64,000 nt of DNA from UTCFX2 sp002050125 (GCA_027494035.1 JAOSJQ010000001.1:1364001-1428000); one strand, 5' to 3'; positions 24,359 through 33,399 are shown, counted from the first letter of the stretch. Made by a program: numbers and translations. Notes: generated by a model from the letters alone, not told the origin.

Positions 24359-25888
24359 CTAGATGCCCCCGCGCTGCTGGACCTGGCTGCGGATCTGCGC
24401 TTCTACTGCGTCCGCCTGCTGCTCGATCGCGCTCAGGCTGGCGAGCAGCGCTGCGCCGGACGCCGGATCGCTCAGGCTGTTCACATTGATGCGCACATTG
24501 TAGCCCGCGCCGGTCAGCGCAGCCCGACCCAGGGCTACCCCGGTAGCTCCATCACTGATGGAGTTGATGTTACCCAGGGTTGCCGTCTGCCCGGCGATCT
24601 CCATCACGCGCAGCGCCATCCGGGCGGTATCCAGCGGCACCTGCGCCGCTCCCAGCGTAGCCCGGTCAATTGCCTGCTGGCGCAGCGCCGCCTCTTCGTC
24701 CGTGTCGCGCGGCAGTTTGAACGTTTCCATCACCGCCCGAAAAGCCTGAGCGTCCTTTTCGATCATCCCCTTGAGATCCCCGCGCAACTGTTCCGCTTCG
24801 GCAAGCAAAGCGGTCATCTGCGGCTCTACCTCGGTGTACTTCTTCTTCCCCAGCGTCAGGCGGGCGACCATTGCCGCCAGCGCGGCTCCGGCGGCTCCGG
24901 CGTAAGCTGCCGCCGACCCCCCGCCCGGCGCAGGCGTGCTGTCCGCCAGCACATCCAGGAAGTCCTCCGAGGCGCCCGGCGCAGATTGCTGCTGGGCGGC
25001 TGCCAGCCGGTATTCCAGGATCTGCTCAGGCTCGAACTGATCAAGCTGCAGGTGCCAGCGCGCCGCGTCGATTAATGCCTCTTGCGGGATCAGACCGACC
25101 AACTCGCTGTGCCGGATGCTCACGCCATAACGGGCAGCCTCGCGGCGGATCAACTCGACCACGCGGGCGATCGGTGTGGCGCGGAAATTGGTCAGGTTCA
25201 TCGAAACCTGCGCCATGCCCTCTACCAGCAGCCCCAACCCCTTGACGTAGCGCAGCCCGCCCGAAGAATGGCGCACCGCCTTGGCGATTTGCTTGGCAAT
25301 GTTCACATCGCTGGTCGTGAGGTAGACGTTGTAGGCGATCAGCGGCTGGCGCGCCCCGATCACGGTCGCCCCGGCGGTCCCCATCCGTTTGGGTCCAAAA
25401 TCCGGCTCGCGTTCGGGGTTGGTTTCGATTTCTGCTTTGAGCGCTTCGTACTCGCCGCGGCGGATGTTCTCCAGGTTTTTACGCTCGGGTCGGGCAGCGG
25501 CTTCTTCGTATAGATAGACCGGGATATGCAGTTCCTCCCCCACCCGCCTGCCCAGGCGCCGGGCGATCTGAACGCACTCCGCCATGCTGATGCCGCGAAT
25601 TGGCACGAACGGCACGACATCCGTCGCCCCAATGCGCGGGTGCTCCCCTTGGTGTTCGTCCAGGTTGATCAACTCTGCCGCTTTTTTTATCGCCCGGAAA
25701 GCCGCCTCTTCAATCGACTCCGGTCCGCCAACAAAGCTCAGCACGGTACGGTTGTGATCCAGGTCGGAGTGCCGGTCGAGCAGGCTGACTCCCTCAACCG
25801 AGCTGATCGCTTGCATGATCGCCTCCACCACCTCTGGGCGGCGGGCGTCTGAAAAATTGGCAATACATTCGACAATTGGTGTGGACAT
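24359..25888 (-). CDS. ftcD: bifunctional glutamate formiminotransferase / formimidoyltetrahydrofolate cyclodeaminase
   Basis: 509 residues in two fused domains. Residues 1-295 match the formiminotransferase (VECIANFSDARRPEVVEAI, HRMG-type core LDEHQGEHPRIGATDVVPFV), and residues 305-505 the cyclodeaminase (DSTPAPGGGSAAAYAGA...). It moves the formimino group from N-formiminoglutamate to tetrahydrofolate and then releases ammonia, the last steps of histidine breakdown. No hut genes are nearby. A peptidase lipoprotein gene follows after five bases. Confidence 0.92.
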   Translation of the reverse strand: MSTPIVECIANFSDARRPEVVEAIMQAISSVEGVSLLDRHSDLDHNRTVLSFVGGPESIEEAAFRAIKKAAELINLDEHQGEHPRIGATDVVPFVPIRGISMAECVQIARRLGRRVGEELHIPVYLYEEAAARPERKNLENIRRGEYEALKAEIETNPEREPDFGPKRMGTAGATVIGARQPLIAYNVYLTTSDVNIAKQIAKAVRHSSGGLRYVKGLGLLVEGMAQVSMNLTNFRATPIARVVELIRREAARYGVSIRHSELVGLIPQEALIDAARWHLQLDQFEPEQILEYRLAAAQQQSAPGASEDFLDVLADSTPAPGGGSAAAYAGAAGAALAAMVARLTLGKKKYTEVEPQMTALLAEAEQLRGDLKGMIEKDAQAFRAVMETFKLPRDTDEEAALRQQAIDRATLGAAQVPLDTARMALRVMEIAGQTATLGNINSISDGATGVALGRAALTGAGYNVRINVNSLSDPASGAALLASLSAIEQQADAVEAQIRSQVQQRGGI

Positions 25889-25981
25889 AGGACTCCCTTG
25901 TTGTGAATCGGACGCCCTATTATAACCAGTTTCACCAGGCAGGCGCTCTAAATGCGCCCAATTTCCATGGGTTACGCAGCG

Positions 25982-26968
25982 TCAGGCGCGCAGGGCGCGC
26001 AGTTTTTCGATCAGTTCCTTCTCCGCCTGACTGAGCTTGGTAGGCAGTTGCACCTGGACCGTTGCCAGCAGGTTGCCGCGTTCTTCGGGGTGTTTGAGCT
26101 TTGGCATGCCCAGCCCGCGCAGCCGGAAGACCTGCCCGTTCGAAGTCCCCTCGGGGATCGTAAGTTCGACCGGTCGTTCGAGCGTTGGGATCATCACCTT
26201 GCCGCCCAGCAGCGCGGTGTACAGATCCAGCGGCAGGCTCACCCGCAGATCGTCCCCCTCGCGGGTAAACGTTGGATGAGGTCGCACCTCGACCTTCAAA
26301 AACAGGTCGCCCGCTTGCCCGCCGCCCATGCCAACTCCGCCTTGCCCGCTGAGCCGGATTTTCGAGCCGGTTTTCACGCCGGGCGGGATGCGCGCTTCGA
26401 TCTTGCGCCCATCCTCCCATTGCAGGTTCATGGTCGTGCCGCGGTAGGCGTCTTCGAGGCTGATCTGCACCGGGTGCTCGGCGTCCTGCCCGCGCATTGT
26501 GCGCGTCTGGGTTGAGCGCGCTTGACCGCCGCGCGCCGCGCCGCTGCGCCCGCCCATACTCCCGAACAACGTCTCGAAGAAATCCGAGAAGCCGCCCATC
26601 CCCCCGAAACTCGCCCCAAAGCCCCCGCCCAGGATTTGCTCCAGTTCCTCGGGAGTGACGGTGCGCGTGTAGGTCTGCCCGCCCGGCCGGGCGCTCCATT
26701 GGTTCCAATCGAAATCCTCTGGTCGTCCGCCGCCGCGCTCGTACTGCTGCCAGGATGAACCAAATTGGTCGTACTTCTCGCGCTTTGCCGGATCTGAGAG
26801 CACTTCGTAGGCTTCGTTGACCTCCTTGAATTTTTCCTCAGCCCTCTTATCTCCCGAGTTCATATCGGGGTGGTACTGCCGCGCCAGCTTGCGGTAAGCT
26901 TTTTTGATTTCGTCTTTTCCGGCGGTTTTGTTCACGCCGAGGGTTTTGTAATAGTCTTTATATTCCAT
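25982..26968 (-). CDS. DnaJ-family co-chaperone, CbpA type
   Basis: 328 residues. The J domain (about 3-68) holds YHPDM with the HPD triplet; a Gly/Phe-rich region (about 110-150, with FGGMGGFSDFFETLFG) and the two C-terminal beta domains follow. There is no cysteine-rich zinc centre, so this is the CbpA class, not DnaJ proper. It stimulates DnaK and selects substrates. ATG 26968 has GGAG ahead; a TTG one codon earlier is unlikely. It diverges from the Hsp20 pair across a 190-base AT-rich spacer that probably holds both promoters. Confidence 0.93.
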   Translation of the reverse strand: MEYKDYYKTLGVNKTAGKDEIKKAYRKLARQYHPDMNSGDKRAEEKFKEVNEAYEVLSDPAKREKYDQFGSSWQQYERGGGRPEDFDWNQWSARPGGQTYTRTVTPEELEQILGGGFGASFGGMGGFSDFFETLFGSMGGRSGAARGGQARSTQTRTMRGQDAEHPVQISLEDAYRGTTMNLQWEDGRKIEARIPPGVKTGSKIRLSGQGGVGMGGGQAGDLFLKVEVRPHPTFTREGDDLRVSLPLDLYTALLGGKVMIPTLERPVELTIPEGTSNGQVFRLRGLGMPKLKHPEERGNLLATVQVQLPTKLSQAEKELIEKLRALRA

Positions 26969-27161
26969 CAAACTGGCTCCAGTCTGTTCAATTCTACATG
27001 GCAGTTCTTTCTCTATTTTACGTTAAAAAAACAAACCTGCCAGACGCCGCAGCCCATTTTTACAAACCTCATATATTTCACTAGCCGAATTCTTACACTC
27101 GCCCTTTATAGTTGGGCATAGTGAAACGATTAGTTCCCGCGAAAAACGCAAGGAGGTTTTG

Positions 27162-27602
27162 ATGATGTACCGCAGATATCGTGTTCCCAATACCTGGCGC
27201 GAAGTGGATCGCTTGCAGCGTGAAATGAACCGCTTGTTCGAAGACTACTACCCCGCTCGAGTGCGCCGCGCTCCCGCGTTCCCAGCGCTCAACGTCTGGT
27301 CGAACGAGGACGGCTTGAGCATCACCGCTGAGGTCCCCGGCGTCAGCCCGGAAGACATCGACATCAGCGTGGTCGGCGACACCCTCACACTGAGCGGCGA
27401 GCGCCGCCGGGACGAGCTAAAGGAAGGCGCCCGCTACCATCGCCAGGAGCGCGGTTACGGCAGCTTCACCCGCTCGCTCCAACTCCCCTACATGGTGGAC
27501 GTCAATAAAGTCCACGCCACTTTCCAGGACGGCGTTCTGAACGTCGAGCTTCCCCGCGCCGAGCAGGACAAGCCGCACAAGATCGCTGTCAAGAGCGCCT
27601 GA
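27162..27602 (+). CDS. small heat-shock protein Hsp20, copy 1
   Basis: 146 residues with an alpha-crystallin domain at about 38-140, including VPGVSPEDIDISVVGDTLTL and the GVLNVELP motif near the end. It holds unfolding proteins until ClpB/DnaK refold them. AAGGAGG five bases ahead fixes the ATG at 27162. It is followed by a second, divergent Hsp20 gene after 38 bases, with a shared terminator. Confidence 0.94.
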   Translation: MMYRRYRVPNTWREVDRLQREMNRLFEDYYPARVRRAPAFPALNVWSNEDGLSITAEVPGVSPEDIDISVVGDTLTLSGERRRDELKEGARYHRQERGYGSFTRSLQLPYMVDVNKVHATFQDGVLNVELPRAEQDKPHKIAVKSA

Positions 27603-27640
27603 TAGCAACAGAATTCGAACGTAATTATTTGGAGGTTAAA

Positions 27641-28048
27641 ATGGCTGAAGCCCAAACTTTGCAGGTTGAAAAAGAAGAGATTGACAACGCCGAAGATACC
27701 GAGCGCACCCGCGATCAGGCTTGCTTCCTGCCCCGCGCGGATATCTACGAGATGGACGATCAGATTGTGATCGTGGCGGATATGCCCGGCGCCGATAAGA
27801 ACTCGATCGACGTGACGCTGGAAAAGAACATCCTCACGATCAACGCCGCTGTTGATCCCGTTATCCCTCAGGGCTACGCCCTGCAGGCGGCTGAATACGA
27901 AGTGGGTGATTATCACCGCACCTTCCGCCTCTCGAACGAGATCGATCGCAGCAAGATCGAAGCAGTGGTGAAAGACGGCGTGCTGCGGCTCTATCTAACC
28001 AAAGCCGCCGAAGCAAAAGCCCGCAAGATCAGCGTCAAAGCCGGTTGA
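27641..28048 (+). CDS. small heat-shock protein Hsp20, copy 2
   Basis: 135 residues. The alpha-crystallin domain spans about 30-130 (ADIYEMDDQIVIVADMPGAD, DGVLRLYLTKAA). The N-terminus is shorter and more acidic than copy 1, and the C-terminal I-x-I anchor reads ISV. GGAGG with five bases of spacing supports ATG 27641; an upstream in-frame ATG at 27629 lies ahead of this site. Together with copy 1 it could form mixed oligomers. Confidence 0.93.
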   Translation: MAEAQTLQVEKEEIDNAEDTERTRDQACFLPRADIYEMDDQIVIVADMPGADKNSIDVTLEKNILTINAAVDPVIPQGYALQAAEYEVGDYHRTFRLSNEIDRSKIEAVVKDGVLRLYLTKAAEAKARKISVKAG

Positions 28049-28091
28049 AATCCGCTGAGCGGGTCAAACCGCGACAATTAGAGAGACAAGA

Positions 28092-28123
28092 ACCCCGCCG
28101 ATGTGCTTTCGGTGGGGTTTTTT
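28092..28123 (+). terminator. intrinsic terminator after the hsp20 pair
   Basis: ACCCCGCCGA pairs with TCGGTGGGGT (ten pairs, one G-U), with a seven-base loop and a run of six T. Confidence 0.92.
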
Positions 28124-28225
28124 ATATGGGGGGAGGAGTTGCGCTGTTCGATCAGCGACAACGCCATCCGCTTTTTGTTCAGAGAAAATCAGATGTGCTT
28201 AAATCCTAAAAAAATCCTGATACCC

Positions 28226-28254
28226 TTGACATATAGATAAACGTCTATTAGAAT
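28226..28254 (+). promoter_or_regulatory. arsR-arsM promoter with ArsR operator in the spacer
   Basis: TTGACA and TAGAAT are separated by 17 bases. The spacer itself contains the inverted repeat ATAGA-N6-TCTAT (28233-28248). ArsR-family repressors bind such repeats between the promoter boxes and release on binding As(III). Boxes and repeat are seen; binding is inferred. Confidence 0.75.
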
Positions 28255-28279
28255 ATGCGGCGTATTGAAGGTTATCAAT

Positions 28280-28588
28280 ATGTTTGAGCCGACCAATTCT
28301 GTAACTTTCGCTAAAGCTCTGGCAGACGATACTCGCCAGAAGATTATGAGCCTGTGCTGCTGTTGTTGGATAAGCGTTGGGGAAATAGTCGATGCCCTCA
28401 ATGTCTCGCAGCCCACCGTCTCTCACCATCTCAGCCTCCTGCGCTCAGCCGGGCTGGTCAACGTGCGCCGGGAGGGCAAACAGGTCTACTACTCCCTTAA
28501 CCAGTCCCGCATGGCTGCGGGTTGCTGCTCTCTGGCTGAAACGTTCGCCCCCGACCATGAGTTGACCCTCGTTTCAAACGAGAGGTAA
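28280..28588 (+). CDS. arsR: ArsR-family metalloregulatory repressor
   Basis: 102 residues. A winged helix with the recognition helix NVSQPTVSHHLSLLRSAGLV (about 41-60) and wing REGKQVYYSLN is typical of ArsR/SmtB repressors. Four consecutive cysteines (Cys26-29) sit in the region where ArsR proteins bind As(III), and Cys82-83 lie in a second site. GAAGG lies ahead of ATG 28280. It should repress its own promoter until arsenite or a similar thiophilic metal binds. The arsM gene follows 62 bases on. Confidence 0.9.
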   Translation: MFEPTNSVTFAKALADDTRQKIMSLCCCCWISVGEIVDALNVSQPTVSHHLSLLRSAGLVNVRREGKQVYYSLNQSRMAAGCCSLAETFAPDHELTLVSNER

Positions 28589-28650
28589 AAATTTTTTTGA
28601 TCATGTATAGAAACATGTCGATATACCAATAATATAGAAAGGGAATGAAT

Positions 28651-29491
28651 ATGTCTGCACAAAACCCCTCCGAAGATGTCCGCCCATACGTGCGCGGGCA
28701 CTATGGAAAAATCGCTGAGAACTTCGCTTCTGAAAGCGCAGCGAACTGCTGTTCACCTGCCAATTCGAGTCGCAGCAATTCAGAGAGCCGGCGAATCCAG
28801 CTCTATGAGACCTCCGATGTAAACCTGCTTCCTGCGGAGGTGACTGGTCTCTCTCTTGGGTGCGGCGACCCAATCACCCCGGCGGAACTGTTGCCCCGGA
28901 CAGACCGTGCTCGACCTGGGCTCCGGTGGCGGAATCGATTGCTTTCTGGCAGCCCGTCAGGTCGGTCCATCCGGCTATGTGATCGGTGTGGATATGACAC
29001 CTTCCATGCTCGAAAAGGCGCGCCTCAATAAAAGCAAGCTGAATGCCGATAATGTCGAGTTTCGCTTAGGTGAGATAGAGCATTTGCCCGTCGCCGATGC
29101 CAGTGTGGATGTTATTATCTCCAACTGCGTGATCAACCTTAGCCCGGATAAACCTCAGGTGATGCGCGAGTCTTACCGGGTGCTCAAACCCGGTGGCAAG
29201 CTAGCTGTGAGCGACATGGTTATTGACGGTCCGCTTCCAGAAGAGGTCAAATCCAGCCTGAGCGAGTGGGCGGGCTGCGTCGCTGGAGCGCCAGACAAAC
29301 AGGAATATATTCGCTTCATCCAGGAGGCTGGTTTTATCGATATTCAACTCACCCCGGTATACCTGCCACGCGAGACGGTTGACGAGGCTGTGAAATCACT
29401 TGACACGGCTTTGCAGCAAGAGGTCGCTGCCGACGAGAATCTCTACCAGACGGTGTTTAGCGCCCGCCTCACTGCCCGCAAGCCAGATTAG
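28651..29491 (+). CDS. arsM: arsenite S-adenosylmethionine methyltransferase ArsM (frameshifted)
   Basis: The product methylates As(III) to volatile or less toxic species. Two frames join at a CCCC run (28894-28897, one base too many). Corrected, it reads GLSLGCGDPIT...GQTVLDLGSGGGIDCFLAA, the SAM-binding site. The arsenic-binding cysteines are visible: NCCSP near residue 31, SNCVINLS and the EWAGCVAG cysteine. The length (about 279 residues) is normal. It is expressed with arsR. ATG 28651 has AGGGA seven bases ahead; ATG 28645 is too close. No efflux pump gene follows. Confidence 0.88.
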
Positions 29492-29598
29492 CCGGCTTTC
29501 GTGCCAGCCCGGCGGCTGAGTATGAAGCAGGCGCTTACCGGCGCGCCTTCAGCCGCTCGACTTTGGATGATTTCTACGGGCGTTTTGCAGCGTCTTTT

Positions 29599-30384
29599 TT
29601 AGTCACCCAGCTCATATCCACTCTCGATCAGTTCCCTCAACTGCTGGGTGAAGCGCGCTGCCGGTGCGCCATCGACGATGTCGTGATCGACGCTGATCGT
29701 AACGCTCAGGTACTCGCGGATCTCGATCCGACCTTCCACCACGCCCGGCTTCTCGGCAATGCCGCCCAGGGTGACCTGGAGCGTGTGGTTCGGTACGGGT
29801 ATCCCCCAACCTGCTCCGCTGCCAAACATTCCGATTGCCGTTACGATCACCGTGCCGAAATACTCCTTCAACCAGCGCGGGTTCTTGAAAAGTATCCCAT
29901 AAAACAAGCGCCTGACGATTCCAGGCAACTGCACAAACCAGCCGATGAACTGCGCTTCCTGGCTGGCTGCATGTCCGGCTTGGAAGGCGCGGATTTCCGC
30001 GTGCAGCTCGCGCAGCGGCTTCTTGTTTACTGCTCGGATGATGTGGGGTCGGATCAGCTTGCGCCCCTCCACTTCGACCTCGAAGAGCGTGCTCACATCC
30101 ACTTCGTCAAAGATCACGAGCTGACCGCGCCAGTTGCGGCAGGCGTGCATGGACTTGTTCGTCTCGAGCGCTTTCCCGAGGCAGGCAAGCACGAACGCCG
30201 TGAAGGAGAGGGTCTCGCCACGGCGCGCTTTGTATTCGCGAATCGCCTGGCGCGCCTGGGTTACGTCAAATTCCACCAACCCGTGGATGATATGCTTCTG
30301 GCGCCCCATGCGCCCGCCGTCCACCATCAGGCGCCGGATCTTGGGGTAAGGCTGAATTGTGTAGCCCTCGTTTTCTTTGCTCAT
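29599..30384 (-). CDS. stand-alone 2-oxoacid dehydrogenase acyltransferase catalytic domain
   Basis: 261 residues that match only the catalytic domain of E2 enzymes (lipoate acyltransferase), with the active-site HDIVDGAPAARF near the C-terminus. The lipoyl domain and the E1/E3-binding domain are missing, so this is not a pyruvate dehydrogenase subunit. An insertion (FVQLPGIVRRLFYGILFKN) lies in the middle. It may acylate a CoA-linked or lipid substrate together with the UGT-like glycosyltransferase three bases upstream in the same operon. The substrate is unknown. Confidence 0.8.
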   Translation of the reverse strand: MSKENEGYTIQPYPKIRRLMVDGGRMGRQKHIIHGLVEFDVTQARQAIREYKARRGETLSFTAFVLACLGKALETNKSMHACRNWRGQLVIFDEVDVSTLFEVEVEGRKLIRPHIIRAVNKKPLRELHAEIRAFQAGHAASQEAQFIGWFVQLPGIVRRLFYGILFKNPRWLKEYFGTVIVTAIGMFGSGAGWGIPVPNHTLQVTLGGIAEKPGVVEGRIEIREYLSVTISVDHDIVDGAPAARFTQQLRELIESGYELGD

Positions 30385-30387
30385 TGC

Positions 30388-31665
30388 TCATGCTCCCAGG
30401 CACTCGCGTAGGATTTCTATCGCATTTCCAACGCCGTCCTCAGCGCGGATCGCCTCCCCCAAACTGGCAGCCCGCCGTTTAATCTCTGGCTGCGAGACTG
30501 CCGCCTCGATCGCGTTTGCCAGCCTCTCGGCGGTCAGTTTTTTCATTGGGATCGGTTCCGGTCCCACCCCCAGCGCGCGGACGCGCTCTCCCCAAAAGGG
30601 TTGGTCCATCATAAACGGCAAGATCACCGAGGGCGCGCCGGCGCGCAGACCTTCTGCAGTCGTCCCCGCGCCGCCGTGATGCACCACCGCCGCCATGCGC
30701 GGGAACAACCAGCCGTGGGGCGCGGAATCGATCACTAGCACGCGCTTCGGTACAGCGACTGCGCGCATCCCGCCCCAGCCCGTCAGCAGCAGTCCGCGCC
30801 GCCCGGTTTTTGCCAGCGCCTCGAGCACAATTTTTGCCAGCCGCTCCGGGTTCTGCCCCGACATGCTGCCAAACCCCACATAGACGGGCGGTTCGCCAGC
30901 TTCCAGGAACGCCTCCAGCTCTGGCGCAGGCTGCCACCCCGGGCTGTCGTCCGGCAGCCAGTAACCGGTGATGCGCACACTTTGGGGCCAGTCCGGCGGC
31001 TGATGAATTACATGAGAGCTGTATGCGCCAAGCAGCGGCGTCGAGCGCAGAATCTTGTGGAAATCCGCGGCGGAATAAGCGGCTAGCCCATAGCGCCGCC
31101 GAAAGCTGTTCACCGGACCCCGATACCATTGCCAGATCACCTGCAGCATGGCAATCCCCGCCAGACGATTGTGCAGCCCGCCGAGGCTGCGCTGCACCAG
31201 CCAGCCTGGAGCTGGAAAAGCGCGGGTCGGAAGCAGGGGAGTTGGCTCCACGTGGATCAGCGGGAGGTCTCGAATTTCTGCAATCGACTTTGTGAATGGC
31301 GCGAATACCGCCAAAGCGATCAACGCGGCAGCGCCCTGGCAGGCATCGCAGGCATCTTCCGCCATGCGGAGCGCGACCGGTTCGAGCATGGCGCGCATGG
31401 CGCGAATGGAGCGGATAGGGTTGGCGCTGCCCGATTCCATGAATTTGCGCCCGGTCTCGCCAGCCATGATCGACTGGACATCACCCCGCAGCGGGTGAAA
31501 GTTCAGGTTGTTTTCTTGAGCGAAGCTGGCAAAATTCTCGGGAGCAGCCAGTAAAACATCATAACCAGCGCGCCGCAGCGCCTTGCCCAACACGACACAC
31601 GGCTGGACATCGCCGCGTGAGCCGGCGGCAAAGACCGTGATGCGCTGCCCCGAACCCCGGTTCAT
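30388..31665 (-). CDS. UGT/MGT-like glycosyltransferase (GT1, sterol-glucosyltransferase type)
   Basis: 425 residues in a GT-B fold. The N-terminal half opens with AAGSRGDVQPCVVLGKALRR, typical of GT28/GT1 lipid or sterol glucosyltransferases, and the C-terminal nucleotide-sugar motif is VVHHGGAGTTAEGLRAGAPS at about 330-350. It moves a sugar from a UDP-sugar to a small lipid, sterol, carotenoid or macrolide acceptor. It is followed by the stand-alone acyltransferase after three bases; this pairing suggests glycosylation plus acylation of one product. Confidence 0.88.
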   Translation of the reverse strand: MNRGSGQRITVFAAGSRGDVQPCVVLGKALRRAGYDVLLAAPENFASFAQENNLNFHPLRGDVQSIMAGETGRKFMESGSANPIRSIRAMRAMLEPVALRMAEDACDACQGAAALIALAVFAPFTKSIAEIRDLPLIHVEPTPLLPTRAFPAPGWLVQRSLGGLHNRLAGIAMLQVIWQWYRGPVNSFRRRYGLAAYSAADFHKILRSTPLLGAYSSHVIHQPPDWPQSVRITGYWLPDDSPGWQPAPELEAFLEAGEPPVYVGFGSMSGQNPERLAKIVLEALAKTGRRGLLLTGWGGMRAVAVPKRVLVIDSAPHGWLFPRMAAVVHHGGAGTTAEGLRAGAPSVILPFMMDQPFWGERVRALGVGPEPIPMKKLTAERLANAIEAAVSQPEIKRRAASLGEAIRAEDGVGNAIEILRECLGA

Positions 31666-31767
31666 GGGCTATGTTATACCAGATTCGGGTTGTATTCTGA
31701 TGACTCTGATGCTCACGCTCCACCCTTAAATTGTAAAATCGGCGCAGCTCAGGCATGTTTAACCAAC

Positions 31768-31794
31768 CCAACCTTATCGGTATATAATGGTTGG
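31768..31794 (+). promoter_or_regulatory. -10 box flanked by an inverted repeat, upstream of the methyltransferase gene
   Basis: CCAACC (31768-31773) and GGTTGG (31789-31794) flank a TATAAT box (31783-31788) about 100 bases ahead of the methyltransferase ATG. The -35 box is weak. This would suit a repressor covering the -10 region. Confidence 0.4.
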
Positions 31795-31883
31795 CAGGAC
31801 TATAAAAGATTGGGCGCATTTTCGCCATAATGCTTGGTTTTGGAATATTTATGGTCTTGTACCCCTGGTGGAGATAAAGAACC

Positions 31884-32993
31884 ATGCAACTGCCCTTGAA
31901 TCAGATTATTGAAGGCGATTGTATAGAGCATCTCAACGCTCTGCCTGAAAAATCTATCGACTTGATTTTTGCCGATCCGCCCTACAATTTGCAGTTACGA
32001 AACGAGCTGCACCGTCCAAACATGACCAAAGTGGACGCAGTGGATGACCACTGGGATAAGTTCGAGTCGATGCAGGCATACGATGAATTTACCAGGGGGT
32101 GGCTGGCTGCGTGTAAAAGGGTTTTGAAACCCACGGGTTCACTTTGGGTGATCGGCTCTTACCACAATATTTTTCGAGTCGGCGCAATCCTGCAAGACTT
32201 AGGATTTTGGATCCTCAATGATGTTATCTGGATCAAGACTAACCCTATGCCCAATTTTCGCGGGGTCCGGTTTACAAACGCTCACGAAACCTTGATTTGG
32301 GCTAGCACGGGAAAAGGCGCAAAATACACGTTCAATCATTACGCGATGAAAGGTTTGAACGATGAGACGCAAATGCGCTCGGATTGGTGGCTTGCATCAT
32401 TAGCCACAGGCGCGGAAAGAGTAAAGGACGCCAATGGCGATAAAGCCCATTCGACCCAAAAGCCCGAATCGGTGTTGTATCGGGTGATTTTATCCTCGAG
32501 CAATCCAGGTGATATCGTGCTCGACCCGTTTTTTGGCAGCGGCACGACGGGCGCAGTTGCAAAACGCCTTCACAGGAATTGGATCGGTATCGAGAGAGAG
32601 CGTAAATACATCGAAGTTGCCAGAAAGCGGATAGACGCCAATCAACCGGAAATGTTCGACGTTGAGACGTTCGATGTGAAGAGCAAAGCCAAAACCGCGC
32701 CCAAAGTCGAATTTTCTGCTTTAGTTGAAAACGGGTATTTGCAGCCTGGTCAGAAGTTGTATTTTTCCAAAGACAGGTCCCGCTTCGCCACGATCAAATC
32801 TGATGCGCGGCTGCGCACCGCAGACGGCTTTGAAGGAAGTATTCACAAGGCGGGGCGCCATTACATGAATAATGCACCCTGTAACGGTTGGGAACACTGG
32901 TATTTACAAGAAAATGAACGTATAGTCAGCCTGGGTGAAATTCGCGAGAAATATCGCGTTGATATGGGACTTTACGATGAGCGATCCAGTTAG
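31884..32993 (+). CDS. CcrM-like adenine-N6 DNA methyltransferase (predicted GANTC)
   Basis: 369 residues of the beta class. Motif IV is DPPYNLQLR at about 33-41, followed by the CcrM/M.HinfI signatures VDAVDDHWDKF, WVIGSYHNIFRVG and NPMPNFRGVRF, and motif I is LDPFFGSGTTGAVAKRL at about 211-227. A C-terminal domain of about 90 residues (LVENGYLQPGQKLYF...) matches the CcrM tail. It should methylate GANTC; the specificity is inferred from family. No complete restriction enzyme is adjacent, so it may be an orphan regulatory methylase or the remains of a restriction-modification pair. Its base composition is somewhat lower in GC than its neighbours. Confidence 0.9.
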   Translation: MQLPLNQIIEGDCIEHLNALPEKSIDLIFADPPYNLQLRNELHRPNMTKVDAVDDHWDKFESMQAYDEFTRGWLAACKRVLKPTGSLWVIGSYHNIFRVGAILQDLGFWILNDVIWIKTNPMPNFRGVRFTNAHETLIWASTGKGAKYTFNHYAMKGLNDETQMRSDWWLASLATGAERVKDANGDKAHSTQKPESVLYRVILSSSNPGDIVLDPFFGSGTTGAVAKRLHRNWIGIERERKYIEVARKRIDANQPEMFDVETFDVKSKAKTAPKVEFSALVENGYLQPGQKLYFSKDRSRFATIKSDARLRTADGFEGSIHKAGRHYMNNAPCNGWEHWYLQENERIVSLGEIREKYRVDMGLYDERSS

Positions 32994-33060
32994 GCAAATT
33001 ATCGGCAAACTCGCTACCGATAGCATATCTGCTGGAAACGTTCGTGAGATAGCAGAATAG
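32977..33060 (+). pseudogene. 27-codon ORF overlapping the methyltransferase end
   Basis: An ATG at 32977 opens a frame that overlaps the methyltransferase stop by 17 bases and runs to a TAG at 33058. A coupled start right at the end of a methyltransferase gene is where a partner restriction gene would begin, so this may be the remnant of one. There is no other support. Confidence 0.25.
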
Positions 33061-33399
33061 CTGCAATAAACATTTATCTATCCCCGCCCCTAGCCCGAAG
33101 TTAATGCAAGCGGTCAGTCAACCAAGGATCAGCCGTTGACGATCTTTCTCCTGCAGGCGCTGCGCGGGCTAATAAAGGTCGTCGCCGTCCAACCTTAGCT
33201 GAAGCAGGCGGGTGTTTTGCTTCACCACCGCCTCCGCAGTGCTTGATGATTTCCAGGAGTCATACGGTGCGATCTGTTTTTTGTCCGTTATGTTCTTTTT
33301 GGTGATCAAGCAGAAGCCGCTGAAGACCAGCAGGCTGATTGATTGAGGCAGCCGGTGGGCATAATGTCCAAGATAGTGGATTTTGTTTTTCCCAGCAGC
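33061..33399. other. intergenic region without a clear gene
   Basis: This stretch between the methyltransferase and GAP-family genes contains no ATG-started ORF of note. On the minus strand the frame directly after the GAP-family stop stays open for about 75 codons (to 33170) but has no start codon; it may be read-through or a gene remnant. Nothing else is recognised. Confidence 0.35.

Noticed and set aside
26969..27161. Specific promoters in the dnaJ/hsp20 divergent spacer
   Set aside because: The region is AT-rich with several -10-like boxes but no convincing -35 at proper spacing, so none was assigned.
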